In this document: piece by piece, positions 24,142 to 36,427 of the stretch
Layout of the letters: each line of letters begins with the position of its first letter
Position numbering within the stretch: the first letter of the stretch is position 1
DNA from: Anisakis pegreffii
Taxonomy: Eukaryota > Nematoda > Chromadorea > Rhabditida > Anisakidae
NCBI GenBank assembly: GCA_035041965.1
Contig: JAPYMA010002832.1
Location: forward strand, 1 to 64,000
Reading direction: 5' to 3'
DNA length: 64,000 nt
The notes under the pieces: model-generated
What the model was told of the DNA's origin: nothing
The model's input: only the letters and a program-made list of their open reading frames with translations
The model's database searches: none
Translations under genes and position numbers: made by a program

Positions 24142-26839
24142 TCAGTAAATCGAACTACCAAGCGATTGTTGACCAATTGCTTCTGAATCGACGCCTTCCG
24201 TTTCCATTTTTTCGTCATCCACTGCGCTTCGACTCTAAAATAATACCAAAATAACAACATCCAAAACGAATCTCAAATTAAGCTTGCATTTTCATACGTT
24301 CTAATCAGGTAAATCATGAACTAGTCAGTGCTCAACCGAGCAGTTTCATAATGTTTCAAGCACATTCAATCAGCAAAAAATTTATCCATAACTATCACAA
24401 ACAACAAAAATGCCATTTAACTAACATTTGACGCAGCATTAAGTGCTTGCGCCGTACGAACTTTCTGTATTTGGGTATTCACTGAATGTAACGTTCGATT
24501 GATTGCGTTCCGAACACGATTCGTTGACTCTAAATAGCCGACTGCATACTGCGAATAGTTTGCATTGGCCATGTCCCCTACGGACTTCAGCTCACCCGTA
24601 AACATCTTATCGAAACGTGCACATTGCTTTTGTGCTTCCGATATTAACAACTGAAAAACGATACCATTGATGGAAGAATATCTTCATGACAACTTGAACT
24701 TGAACAATGTTAGTGAACTGAAGCAGAATTGTAATAAAACTTTGAAAGCGTGACAACTGCAAATGATCTCCGAATGGAAGTCGACTCAAAACGAAAACTG
24801 TCAAAAACACGTTGCAAACATACCAAATTGATTTCAATTTGATCGCATACAGCCAAAAAATTGTTCATGGCCGCATTATAAGATTCTCTCGGTGTCAGTA
24901 CGGCCTTTCGCTCTGAAGAGTCCACAGATTTCGGTTCATCTACCGACTTCACGGAACTCGGATTTACGGACAATGGATTCACTGACTGCGGATTCACCGA
25001 GAGCGGATTATGCGACGCCACTGAAGCATCGAGTTGTTGACGTGACGCACTTGGTCGGACAATTTCTGCTGCAGAACGACTCAAATCCTGCGGCGATAAA
25101 ATGAAGTGGAGATTAGAATATCAGTGCGCACGTTCAGAACGCACAATGGAATGTCGAACAAACACAAACTCACGAAGATGGCGTGTCGTAAGTCTTTCAT
25201 GATCAAGTTTCGAGCTATCGTTGTTGGATCCGGTGGAATATTGCTTGATGTGGCCGATATGCCGCCATCTTGAACGGTGGACGTTGAATGTACTGAAGAA
25301 GGTGCTTGTTGAGGTGTTGCCGGTGTGGGTATCGCCTGCTGCGAAGACGGATTCACCGACGACGGATTCATCAACGGCGTTTGCGGGTTATTTGACGGAG
25401 GACCACCCACCGACGGCGGACCTCCGGGGGTCATCTGAAAAAATCATTTCTTTACTTAGTATTCATCCGAAATACTACACGCTCGTTAAGTTGAAACCAA
25501 ATCAATACGATCAATAATAGTGGAGTTTCGATAATTCATACTGCTTGAGATAGTTGTCCAATAGCTGGACTGCGTGGCTGAGCTCCACCCATACCAAAAA
25601 TTGGCTGCTGAGAAACCAATGATTGCTGAAGGAAAACAAGAGAATTAATGTTAAAATTAACAAAATGATCGCAGCCAATTCCGTCAAATCTCACATCTCA
25701 ATCAGTCATGTCACATCTCAAATGAAATCAGGTAAAGAGAGATGAAACGATGCATCAAATCCTTCCTGGTAAAAAGATCGCATGATTCAGAAAGCAATAC
25801 CCACATAAGTAATTACTAACATTCAGATCATCTCTCCCCTCTGCTTAATGAATAATCAAATATGTATTAAGCGATGACCTACCTGTTGGTGTTGCATGTA
25901 AGTCTGCTGTTGATTAGTTAACTGAGGTTGATTGGACATCATTTGTGGTTGATTTTGTGACGATGCCATGCTCATGTGAGGCTGAGCGATAACTTGAGAT
26001 GGAGCGTTCAGATGACTTGATGACGTATTGATGATTGGTTGTGACATTTGCACTGAGACTTGTACTTGGGGCTGAGACGAATTCATCATCATTTGTTGTT
26101 GTTGTTGTTGTTGTGCCTGATTTTGCGCTGGTGCTTGCACTTGGCCTGCTCCCATCATGTTAGGATTATAGTTCTGTTGCGAGACCATTGCCGCATTCTG
26201 CTAAACTTCCACTGATTATCACTCAACTCAACCAATTTGAATGCATGAACAATTCTTGTATAATGAATCACCTTCGACACAATTTCTCCACATAAACAGA
26301 TTCATCTTGAAAAATGCCATTTTTACGTGAAATCAATATAGATAACTTTGGAATGCATTACGAAACTTTACATCGATTTACTATGCAATGACATCGAATA
26401 CGTCTTCAATTTATCCCGATTTAATTCACTCAATAACACTATCTCATAACGAAATCAACGCAAAAGTCACGTCGACAATAACAGTAACCGACCGCATTGA
26501 TCATGTGCTGTTGCTGCGAGGTCATCATCATTCCAGAATGCGGATTATTCATCATTGCCGCATTCATTTGGCCACCGCTCATTGTGCGCGGCATTGACTG
26601 ATGATACATCTGAAGAGCAGAAACGTTTCATTGTTTATGATCAAACAGTCTTATGATCATCAGAGTTATTGCTAATGCACCACTAAAACATGCCCACAAG
26701 AACAGATAATTTTATTCCGTGAAAACTCAATTAGCCTTGAAGAACCGCAACCCAGCCCTTTTAAGTATTTTGGAAAGCTATCGAACATGAACACCACCTG
26801 TTGCGCTTGTTGATTTTGATATGGACCTGGTCCGGACAT
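24142..26839 (-). CDS. MED29: Mediator complex subunit 29
   Basis: Eight exons on the minus strand: 26839-26798, 26609-26493, 26197-25883, 25625-25542, 25434-25174, 25087-24824, 24650-24426 and 24234-24142, all joined in phase 0, giving 466 residues. The conserved part lies in the last four exons: DPTTIARNLIMKDLRHAIFD matches the human DPVQRYKMLIPQLKESLQ helix, and NNFLAVCDQIEINL matches the EFYALCDQLELCL helix, followed by a predicted helical segment. MED29 is a tail-module subunit of the nuclear Mediator complex bridging activators and RNA polymerase II. The protein is over twice the human length (about 200) because of a 230-residue Gln/Met/Asn-rich N-terminus with a poly-Gln run, plus a Ser/Val/Asn/Pro linker with tandem SVNP units. 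The last exon (acidic, ending GSSIY) is called from frame, splice sites and codon use. Confidence 0.85.
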
Positions 26840-26872
26840 TGTTCAAGATAATATGCTGTACGTTAAGAGCAC

Positions 26873-26874
26873 CT
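26873..26874 (-). promoter_or_regulatory. Candidate trans-splice acceptor of MED29
   Basis: CTATTCAG on the minus strand ends 34 bases before the MED29 ATG, with no intervening ATG. It fits a spliced-leader acceptor. Confidence 0.45.
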
Positions 26875-27212
26875 GAATAGATATATAAACAGATATTATT
26901 CTATAACGATACTACACTCAAAACGGTAGCTGCAATCTCGATCCAAACAAGTCTTCCATAATAACTATTCGCCATAATCGCCAGTCATCGATATCCAATC
27001 AATGCTTCATAAAATTCTACAATATATTCCAGTAATACACGACCTAAGACCAAAAACTGTGAAGATGCGAAACACTTCGCACCTTTCACTAGAAATCAAT
27101 AATGAAGTTCCGAAAATTCTATTAAAACAACAAAAATTTGGTATTGTATGCTGGTCAGTTAACCATCGATCACAATATCAAGAGAATGCAAATGAATAAT
27201 ACAACCAAACTT

Positions 27213-27218
27213 TTTATT
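27213..27218 (-). terminator. Poly(A) signal for COQ6
   Basis: AATAAA on the minus strand, about 285 bases after the proposed COQ6 stop and about 370 bases before the MED29 ATG. Confidence 0.45.
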
Positions 27219-27500
27219 GAATTCGAAATATATTACATTATAAATTATGACAAGATACAAAAAAATTATTCCACATGACTCTAACCTAACAATCGATAAC
27301 AATAATACAATCGCACTTTATGATCAATCAGCTTTTAGTATCTGTGATCGACACGGACTCTTTCGTCGATATAAACTTAACCATGCGATGTTTGCTGCAC
27401 TATGAAGTTCTGCAAACCGAACTCATATCAATCACATTAGCATCATTACCGTTACATATTCAGTCAGACTTAATATAATTCCTGCCAACGATCACAAATC

Positions 27501-30500
27501 TCATAACGTAAAAATGCATGCTTCAAGTACAACAGAAGACTGAATGCTGAAGTTGAATAATAGAATATGTGAACGATATTGCACTTATTCATGAAGAACA
27601 TAAACGAATATGAACAAACCTTCAGAGGTGTAATCTTATTGACACCAAACAAACCCAACGACCTCACCAATACAACTGGGGTTAAATCCGTACGATACAG
27701 ACGATTCAGCCAGTCACAAACTATTTGCACGGGCATATTGTGGCGTTGTCCATTACTGTCATATTCACGCAGATACGTTATAGCACCTTAATTACTCTTA
27801 CTGACTAATGATTAATCCTATCATTATTGTCGTCGTCATTTTAGTCGGCGATTATCATTTCTTATTACACAAATCAGTTGATATTAACAGTTTCCATAGA
27901 AACGCCAAATTAAAAGCATTCACTGTGAGATCATTCTCCACCTAAATGCAACTAAACTCACCGAGATCAGCTCCATCTCGTACGGCTTTCTCTAAACATT
28001 TCGTTAACGTTTTCACATCCGAATATCCTAAGTTAACGCCCTGTCCTGCGAGTGGATGGATTCTGTGAGCTGCATCACTGAAAGCTGTGTTTTACTCGTA
28101 ATGATACCAGTAAGCAATACGAATATTAGTGAAAGATCAAAAAATTATTAGACCCAACAAAAATGAAGCAATTACCCAATTAGAGCCACTCGTGTACCAA
28201 CATAAGAATGTGTATGTCCAAAACCCAACGGGAATGCCGCACGTGTATCTGACTGAAGTGATAATACTCTTGGAGGAACTGGCGGCTTTGATGGTTCAGT
28301 GCCACAAATACCATTAAGAATACTGTCGACTAGGTCAATTGCGTTATTTGTGAGCGAGTTCTGACTTGTGTCCGTTGTCTGAAATCAGTATATTAAAATG
28401 AGTGTATCATCAATACTTTTACTGTCACGATCACCTTCTTCTTACCGTCCAAATAAGCAGTTGTTGTATATGGAAATGCATTGTTACTTTAAAAAACTCA
28501 CCAGATAATAATTCAGTTCGTCCACAAATTCTTCAGGTGTTAATGACAGAAGGCTTTTAGCATGTTCATTACTTGTCGTCCAAACCAATGAGCTATATTC
28601 TTCACTGAGCGGTAACAACGCTATTGGTCCATGCTTACTGAATCGTTGCCATGCTGCACCGTTGTCATCTTCCTGCAAAGATAGTTTACATTCTCCACGT
28701 TCCAAGTTATCTGTTCGATAACGTAGATTGCACCCTGCACAATAACATTATAATTTTGGAGAGAAAACATAAAATTACCATTAGAACATTATGAATGAAC
28801 AGACAATTTCTCAAGAGTAAGATCTAATAATAGTCACGAATTGAAGGAAAGAACAAGAGTACACACCGCTCGTATCTTCACCGTTGCCACAACACCTCTC
28901 TGATTGTACTCCCAAGATGTGTAATCAACACCCAATGACTGCCTCACTTTACTTTGCACACCATCTGCACCAATCTTCAATTAATACTTAAAAACAAATG
29001 AATCTGCAAGATATGTCATTCAAATGATGTATTGTACACACCGAATAAGAAAGCAAACAGCTCATAACGATAAGCCGTCCATTTCTCAAAGCGCATCGGC
29101 CTACAGTCAAGAAAATAACTCACAATTAAAGGCGTTGAAATCTCTGATCCATCACTCAATTTCAGCTCAGCTAATTCAGCTAACGTATCCGGGAAACTGA
29201 AAAACACATTATCAGTATTACTAGTACCATGAACTTTACTTACTTCAGTGAAACAAATTATAATTTGATACCCGCAAGAAACTAACAAGACGAATGCATA
29301 CAACAATCTTATAATGAGTTGTTCAGTTGATCGTCTAAGAGATGCCTTTTCTCAGAACAACACAACATTGTCAATGAAATGAATCACTGTCATAATTCAA
29401 TCGATCAACTCACCAACAATCTTCTACTTTCATTTTCGTTTTCACCACAACATTTTGACACTTTTCTCGTACTCGTTCACTCAAAAATTCCACCATCGCG
29501 TTATTCTCGATGATATAAGCGACTTCGTCCCTCGGATCCGGCGGTTGCAATCGAATTGCTGACTTCGAGCAACTATCGAGCACCTTTAAAACTGATCATT
29601 ACCACCACCGGACAGGTTATTTGTTGCACCATAATTACTATTCATTTCATTAATGCTACCATCACAACATTCACATCTGTTATTATCACTACATTTTCAA
29701 ATTATACTTCACTCTTTAAAAATCTAACCGATAAAAAAACATCAGTTCAAAACTATTCTAGAACTGACTTCAAGTCGGTCGACTCGCTTTACTCGATATT
29801 CCTGTAGCTTGTTCCATATGCCTAATCCTGAAATTATTTGACGATTAAAGAACTTCTGATTAACTCATTTCCGAGCATCATTGACACTTAATCCGAATTA
29901 TATTGGATTTCATTTCACTTCACGATTGGATGAGTTACAACGTGCATCACGAATGAAATTTAGTACAAATCTAAAGAGAGTCATTATTATCAGATGTATC
30001 AAGAAACAAGCACCAAGATACTTAAATTAAAAGTAAATTGAAAACATACTTTTGAAAAGATCCAGCTGAAGACGGCGTAATAGCTGACACTCGATTACTG
30101 TACAGTTTCGTTTTACCCAGCGGTTTGGGATCACCAGATTCCAATAACAAAACCTTCTTCGAACTTAATACTTCACTTAGGCCTGGAATCACAATATCAC
30201 TACAGATGCTTTTGCATTTTCAAAGAACTCTCTTGTTTTTGATTAGATACTTATGAAGAAATCCTTTCAAATGCTTAAACACTGTAAAGCGAATTTACAA
30301 CAATGTCAAGTCACGAATGAAAAATAATATCTCAACGAATATCGCGAAAAACTATTGAATAAGTCATCTCGTTAAAAGACCGATGGATCGAGGTAGTTAA
30401 TTGTGCAAATAATTTCACTCATAATGATAAATTCAGTTATCATAGTGTAGTCGAAATAATGAAACCAACAGAAAATTAGCTGATAATAACCAAAAATTTT

Positions 30501-30658
30501 GTCCAACAACATCAAAATATACCCATTGAGCATGCCATCGCGTTTCCAACCATTCCACCTCCAACGATCACTGCATCATAATAAGATTTATTCGCGATAG
30601 TCGAAGCATATCTACGCAATAACCATAAACGCTTTGTTGAGCGTGATAATAATGACAT
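27501..30658 (-). CDS. COQ6: Ubiquinone biosynthesis monooxygenase COQ6, mitochondrial
   Basis: Eleven exons on the minus strand: 30658-30523, 30182-30050, 29827-29769, 29583-29413, 29196-29124, 28974-28867, 28672-28502, 28378-28176, 28077-27962, 27786-27620 and a short last exon near 27539-27501. COQ6 hydroxylates the benzoquinone ring in coenzyme Q synthesis in the mitochondrial matrix with FAD. The N-terminus is a basic, Ser/Leu-rich presequence ([20 protein letters not shown]). FAD-binding [11 protein letters not shown] follows at about residue 31. [21 protein letters not shown] and [19 protein letters not shown], the UbiH-family GD motif, are all in order, and the C-terminal [18 protein letters not shown] matches human COQ6. 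The last exon is uncertain: several AGs compete, each giving a different short tail. An acceptor ends one base before the ATG. Confidence 0.92.
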
Positions 30659-30659
30659 T

Positions 30660-30661
30660 CT
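30660..30661 (-). promoter_or_regulatory. Candidate trans-splice acceptor of COQ6
   Basis: AATTCAACAG on the minus strand ends one base before the ATG, giving an almost leaderless message after spliced-leader addition. This is common in nematodes. Confidence 0.45.
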
Positions 30662-31464
30662 GTTGAATTACTTACAGCTAATGCAGGCACCAAACCATGG
30701 AATTCCTGTAAAACATTTCGTTATTTGCATCAGTTTGATGGGTTTTTGCTTTTCGATTCTAATCCACGCTTTTAAGAACAAATCATCACTGTGAAGTAAG
30801 ATCAGAATCAGATTACTTATCGTGAATAATAATTTTCCACTGTGGCTATGGAAACTTACTGAAAGAAGATGAGTTATGAGAGAAGGGATGCAGACAGTTC
30901 GCCAATTCGCCAACGCCAAGTGACAGAAGTGGGATTTTCATTTGATATCTGTTCAGAAATGTGGATTTCTTACCTACTCAACGGCAATAAATCCGGATAA
31001 TTCATAATTGATTTTGTAGCGCAGATCAAGGAGAACAAAACATAATTGATAGATTTTCCAGTAATCGACATGAGTTCGAGATTTTCGATTTCGAGTTGAG
31101 TGCAAAAACGCAACAGATATTTTGATTTGTTATCCACCCAACAGGAAAAATTTATAACCATGATATATACCATGTTGTAGCTGAGATTGAGTACAACAGA
31201 AATCTTTTTGAATTTTGTTGCCAGTTGTTAAGTTAAGAAAGTTATGACGCTCGGCGTGAGCAATGGTGATGCTCAATAATACTCTCACTGATTATAAATC
31301 GACTGATATTCTTCTGAAAACGTAACACAGATAAAGTTCGAGATTTCTGAAGATTATAGCATGACCATATGGTGAAGCTTAAGGTGAGAATTGGTTGAAC
31401 TTCATTGTGCAAATGGGGTACCCGATTACTTCGTCTTCCTACTGGGTATTTTTTACTGAGTCAG

Positions 31465-31710
31465 TGTGAAAGGATGGAACCGGACGATACAATCGCCTTC
31501 TACAACATCCTCGTTCCATACCTGGAACGAACGGAATTCTTGCTATGTGATGTGGAATCTACTGGATTGATAACCAAAAAGACAGCAAAGAAGAGGAAGT
31601 ATGTGGACAGTGAATGTAAACAGGCGTTCCAATCGGAAATCGAATCACCAACTTCTCACGGAGAATCATGCTGTGATGAGCAATCATTGAACTTACAGTC
31701 AAGTAACTGA
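31465..31710 (+). CDS. Unrecognised candidate terminal exon
   Basis: Behind the acceptor TTACTGAGTCAG an open frame runs to TGA with a Met at 31474. It would encode FYNILVPYLERTEFLLCDVE, then a basic KKTAKKRKY stretch and an acidic Ser/Glu/Cys-rich tail. Codon use resembles the identified genes in the window. No upstream exon could be joined and no domain is recognised, so it may be an orphan exon, a pseudogene piece or chance. It overlaps the end of a minus-strand candidate by about 14 bases. Confidence 0.3.
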   Translation, partial: CERMEPDDTIAFYNILVPYLERTEFLLCDVESTGLITKKTAKKRKYVDSECKQAFQSEIESPTSHGESCCDEQSLNLQSSN

Positions 31711-31870
31711 AGAGTTTTAACAGGATCTCTCGGTGGCGTGAAAGGAATTAATTTTTGAAGTAAAACAAGTGCATCACGAAATACTACTTTGCCGACTCCG
31801 TTAATTACCCTCCCAAATACCATGTTAACCCAAGGGGGTAATGTAGCAAGCACCAATGAGAAACACTGCG
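31697..31870 (-). pseudogene. Possible cyclophilin-like remnant
   Basis: Between an acceptor (GTTATTACAG) and a donor (GACT|GTAAGT) the minus strand encodes FSLVLATLPPW, VNMVFGRVINGVGKVV and PPRDPVKTLQLLDC. VFGRVINGxxxVV and a final PVKxxxxxDC resemble the end of a peptidyl-prolyl isomerase domain, but the catalytic part upstream is not found in a readable frame and the rest is diverged. I treat it as a possible decayed copy. The resemblance rests on about 15 residues. Confidence 0.2.
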
Positions 31871-32480
31871 CTGTAATAACATTGTGAATATACCTTCGAA
31901 CACCGAGGATGATGCCATGTTAACACCGAGGATGATGCAGCATTTAATACAGATGCATGTAGAAGTGTTGGAGAAACTAAAACAGAATCATTTTCTGGTT
32001 GGGGCATTGCTGCTGATTATGTGATGAAAGGTGCGGTGCTTCTGAGATGAGTAAAAATATGGAATCGGGTAAGATTCGATGATTGAGGCAAGACTAGATT
32101 ACAGCATCACGGAACGAGTGTTAATGAAAATGAGAATATAAGTTTTATGGAGAAGTAAAATCTCTATCAATTGGAATCTTTTTCGGACTGCAACTTATAA
32201 GAAACATTCTTAAGAAGTGTTGCTCCCACTATTACTTAACCATTTTCGATTGATTTTGTAAGATAAACGTTAGATCAATATTACTTGCACGATCACCCGC
32301 ATGGTCTATCGGTTCTCATAACGGCGATTGCTCATTTCCTTTTCACAACTACAGTAAATCCTGAAAGACATGTTACTGCCGCTAAGCCACTCGGTGCCGA
32401 ATTTGAGCTCAGTCCGAACATAAATTACCATAAATTTTAGCTACAAGCTGACAGAAACTTATGGATCGGAGAGGAGATGT

Positions 32481-32640
32481 GATAGATAGATAGATAGATA
32501 GATTGTTTATTGCCGTGTAAGAAATATGTACAAGCAATAATACAGCATGAAAGGCGGAGCGCACTGACATCATGCGGGTAAGTTGAATAAGCAAAAAAGA
32601 ATAACAAAAAAAACGATAATAACAAAAAAAATTTTAAAGA
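32481..32640 (-). mobile_element. Probable 3' end of a non-LTR retrotransposon (minus orientation)
   Basis: Read on the minus strand, TTCTTACACGGCAATAAACA is followed by (ATCT)n, a GATA/TATC microsatellite of about five units (plus strand 32481-32504). A conserved 3' UTR ending in a short tandem tetranucleotide is typical of CR1/RTE-type LINE tails. No reverse transcriptase frame is nearby, so this would be a 5'-truncated insertion. The family is not identified. Confidence 0.4.
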
Positions 32641-33215
32641 TAATAATGACAAAAAATTATAATGCAGTTGAGGGCCATGTGTGACAAGAATATTTAGGTA
32701 TTGAAACTGTGTGAATGATGTATGGAACTTCAGCTGCGAATGAGAGAAGTTTTTATCAAATTATAAGATAGTGCCATGAGGTGTGCTTTGAATCGTGCTA
32801 GCGTGCTGGCCTGTGATGTAATATTAATGACCAAAAATTTGTAGGTATCAGCATCACATGAAATGACTGACTGCATTGAAGCTGGCTGATGAAATACAAT
32901 AATTTATGCGTGATTTTGATGCATCAAACGGCCCATTAGAGTCGGGATTTTAACATTCCGGAATTGAAACGGTATGGAAGGCAGTAATGAATTCGTTGAG
33001 TTGCATCAATACTGAGCCAAAACAAACGCATTGGAATGCAATCGCTGAAATTCGTGAACAATCAACGAAGGCTGTCGGATTGGGTCGAAATTTCGACATT
33101 TCGATTGACCCTATGTAAGTGTCATTTCAATGTGATGCAAAAGATATTGATGGATTTTGTTATGAAAATGGATGTTGTTCGTGATAATGAGATGAATGTG
33201 CTGTTTTTCAAATAT

Positions 33216-34200
33216 TCGTTGTAATTGATCACTTCTGAAGCGTTTCACGTTCATCGTCATTCCCGAGCCGTTTTCAGTGCTGTCGTTTCGAGTGCGTCTC
33301 TTTTTGGGTTGATCGAATGAAGATCCGAAAGCACACATCATGATCAATGATGAATTTAATAAGAGATTCATTCGCATTCTGAAACTTCTGTTATGCGTAC
33401 CATTGACCTCGACAATACATCGACATGTTTGTCGTGTTATAGCGGATTACAAGATTGCATGCCTATCCTTTAGTCACTTCGTTTACGACTAAGTGCAGTG
33501 CCATATCTAAAGTAGCAGTGATAATAATGATTGGCATACCGAGTGGAACACGAGTATGACCTAATGCAACGGAGACGGCAGATCGGTAAATCGTGCGATG
33601 TTTGACCTGATATCGGTTAGTGGCGACAATGGGGGGTCAGCGACCAAAATATGGCACGATTCGGTGATATATAATCGGTTGGTGAGGAGATATGCTGTGA
33701 TATGATGAGATTTGATTTGATGGTCGATCAAATTTTGATCGAATGAGAGGAGCTGGAGACGAATCAATTCATCAGTGTTCATGCTGTTATGTGATATTCC
33801 AATTTTTAAGTTCATCAGTGAATAAGTGACGTATTCGGCACATATATATCCACGCATCCGCATTCTCTAATTCATAATAACAATAGGGAAACAGAAGACG
33901 ACAACGCGAAACAACACTAATAATGTCTGCTGTATACGCAAGCAAAATTGTCGACATGCTTACTCTTAAGCTGATCCCGAAGACTTTTGGGGAGTGGGTA
34001 TGGAAGTTTCTCAAGTAATTCGAACAGACCAGAACGTTGAGTTTGATTCAGGAGAATCCTGGATTCTTAATTGAGCGATCAGTGAATGGGACATATTGAA
34101 CGACCGAAATGATTGATTGAAATGTGGATCAATCGGAGCAGTCCTAGAAAGAGCCATGGTATCAGTTGAGTGATAATGACAGTGGAATTCAATCACATTG
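33216..34200 (-). other. Minus-strand coding-like segments, unresolved
   Basis: An exon-like block at 34065-33964 (acceptor ATTAAG, donor AGA|GTAAGC, phase 1 in, phase 1 out) encodes SRILLNQTQRSGLFELLEKL and PYPLPKSLRDQLK. Downstream on the same strand, GTTTCAG near 33376 opens a frame reading NESLIKFIIDHDVCFRIFIR to a TGA near 33270, and a segment near 33610-33540 reads VKHRTIYRSAVSVALGHTR. These have the codon use of genuine exons but I could not connect them in one phase-consistent model, and no family is recognised. Confidence 0.25.
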
Positions 34201-34330
34201 AAATTGATGGAATAAATTCATAAGATATTCAAAAAACTTAACAAATAATTGTTCCGAAGTGCTGCTGAAAACTTCTACAATATTTATCCCAGTGGTATCA
34301 ATCAAGATATTTGTTCATAGTGATGGCTAA

Positions 34331-34528
34331 TCAAGGTGGATTACCACCGTCTAAGCTGCTATCACTAGAGTCATTGTCAATGCAATCAACTTTAGTAATA
34401 TTATCAAATTTACAGTTATCAAAAAATTCATTCATTTTAGCGTATCTAGTCCGTTCACCCCATATGTAGCAGTTACAATTTGTGTTCACCTCATCTACCT
34501 TGATTCTATTGTTTTTTTTAATGCAATA
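34331..34528 (-). CDS. AT-rich open frame, possibly element-derived
   Basis: A 66-codon minus-strand frame with no early Met encodes a charged peptide with CNCYIWGERTRYAKMNEFF and an acidic Ser/Asp tail ending in GGNPP and a TGA. Codon use is strongly A/T-ending, unlike COQ6 or the multi-Kunitz gene. The acidic Asp/Ser tract is reminiscent of transposase termini, but this is only an impression. Confidence 0.2.
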   Translation of the reverse strand, partial: YCIKKNNRIKVDEVNTNCNCYIWGERTRYAKMNEFFDNCKFDNITKVDCIDNDSSDSSLDGGNPP

Positions 34529-35231
34529 CTATCAAATTCCTTTACTCACGCCCGTTTGCATATTCTCCTTATCTCATAGTCATTATCTGCCGATAAATTC
34601 GACCTTGACCATAAACGACTCAAAGAATGATCGAATATGTAAATGCACTAGATGATTTGCTGATTATCAACTTCTTCTAATCACAAATCAAATATCTTTC
34701 ACTTCAAATCGCCAAATCGCCCAATTGCATAACGGGTACATTTACGTAATAGGTACATTGGTGGATATGGTCACTTTTGAACAAATAAACTTGCCATTTT
34801 TAACAAGTAATCAGCGTTTATGATGACCAATATGAAGTCTAATTTAGATGTCATTTCTTCATTCAAGTCAAAATCCTGGTTCACTATTGTTCGGATTTTA
34901 AGGAGTGAAATGCCTCTCTGGCGCACTAGAATTCCCTGTGCACGCCATACTTTTCAAATATTATTTGTGAGCTAAATACCGTACGCCATAATTTGTATTA
35001 TCTCGTTTATTTTTTGTAAATACACTCTTCGGTCACTGATTGAAATGTCCTGCATGAAACTGGTCAGAACCATGAAAGAAGTTCTCGAGCGAGTGCCCTA
35101 CTTTCCTTGACACCTCTAGATTTCTCATATCATCTTCAAGAGGCGAAAAAAATTTGAATCAAATCAAAATTTTGAGTAGTTCTCATCGAAAAATTTCCTT
35201 CTACTGTAATCACAATTGTTTCCCGAATGAT

Positions 35232-35478
35232 TTATTTGGTCACTAATTCGTTTTTGTGTTTCTCTAAATCTCTCAAAACCATCCCTAAATTCAATACCAA
35301 AAACTTTCTGTTACTTACGAATCTTCCGTATGTTGTCCAATATGCATGGTCATTTGAAACGTCGACTCGCTCCAATAATTTTTTTCTCATTACTTTTTTC
35401 TCACAATACGTTTGCACTTCTATAATTGAATTCGGTTCAATACGATAATGATTCACGATAAAGTCCCCTATAAAAACT
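35232..35478 (-). CDS. Unrecognised candidate exon
   Basis: Behind the acceptor AACCTTTTACAG the minus strand is open from 35478 and reads VFIGDFIVNHYRIEPN, VQTYCEKKVMRKKLLERVDV and AYWTTYGRF, then either splices at the good donor TTC|GTAAGT (35319) or continues to a TAA at 35232. Residue composition is clearly protein-like. No matching upstream or downstream exon was placed and no domain is recognised. Confidence 0.3.
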
Positions 35479-36427
35479 CTGTAAAAGGTTCAACGTTAAA
35501 CCAGTTTACTGATGGAACTTTTCAAAAAGTGAACAGTTGATCCGTTTGGTAAACGGATGATGAATTTGGGTTAATCCGAATGGAAAGGAGAAGAATTCCT
35601 CAAGTAGTTTGTTGCAGTTGATCCATTACCAATAACAACAATCATAAGAGTATCGATAGCATCAACAATATTCAACTGAATGCACATAGGACGCATTTGA
35701 GACGAATCACGACATCTGGAGTATCATTTTAGTTCATGAAGTATATCTTTTGAATAGAGTGCGATCCGTTTAGCGGTCAGCAGATTTGTTGAAGAGGATC
35801 CATAGAAGGTGTTAATTGTTATCGTATTTAATTCGAGTCAAAGCGGAATGCAAAGCACTTGCAGAAAAATCAAACCACTCGGTGGTGGTTGACGTCATAT
35901 GTGTTCGATCTATGCAAAGATCAAATAGAGATAGTGGATTGCCACATCTTCCTGATTAGGAATGCATTGAATTTTATCGATATCCTCATTGTTTTAGAGG
36001 TTTTCCATTAATCTTACACTTCGCAATTCCATTGGGTATTTTGAATAACTACGCGATGAATCCAGTATACGATTATCAGTAATCCTAATATGCCTTTGAT
36101 TCTTCTAATGAAACATAACTATACAAGTGACGTGCTTGAAAGATAAGATCACTTGCTGATAGACATAGGCATTGTTGTTATCATGGTTACGTCATAGTTA
36201 TTACTGATACTGATATGTGGTCAATGTGAACGTACATGTGCTGTCAGCAATTAAATACTTCAAATAACTGTCAGTTCGGTATTCGCATTGAATCGTCTTA
36301 AGTGAATGACGTAGGATTATCCCAATAATGAGTAACGAATTTGATGAATAATGGTATTGTAAAATCTCGTTTGTACGAGATCTAAACTGAGAACCGTCAA
36401 AGTGATGAGTCGGATTTCAAGAGATGT

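Noticed and set aside
28673..28734. Extension of COQ6 exon 7 upstream to the AG at 28735
   Set aside because: It would break the phase-0 join from exon 6; starting at 28672 after CTTTGCAG restores the family alignment.
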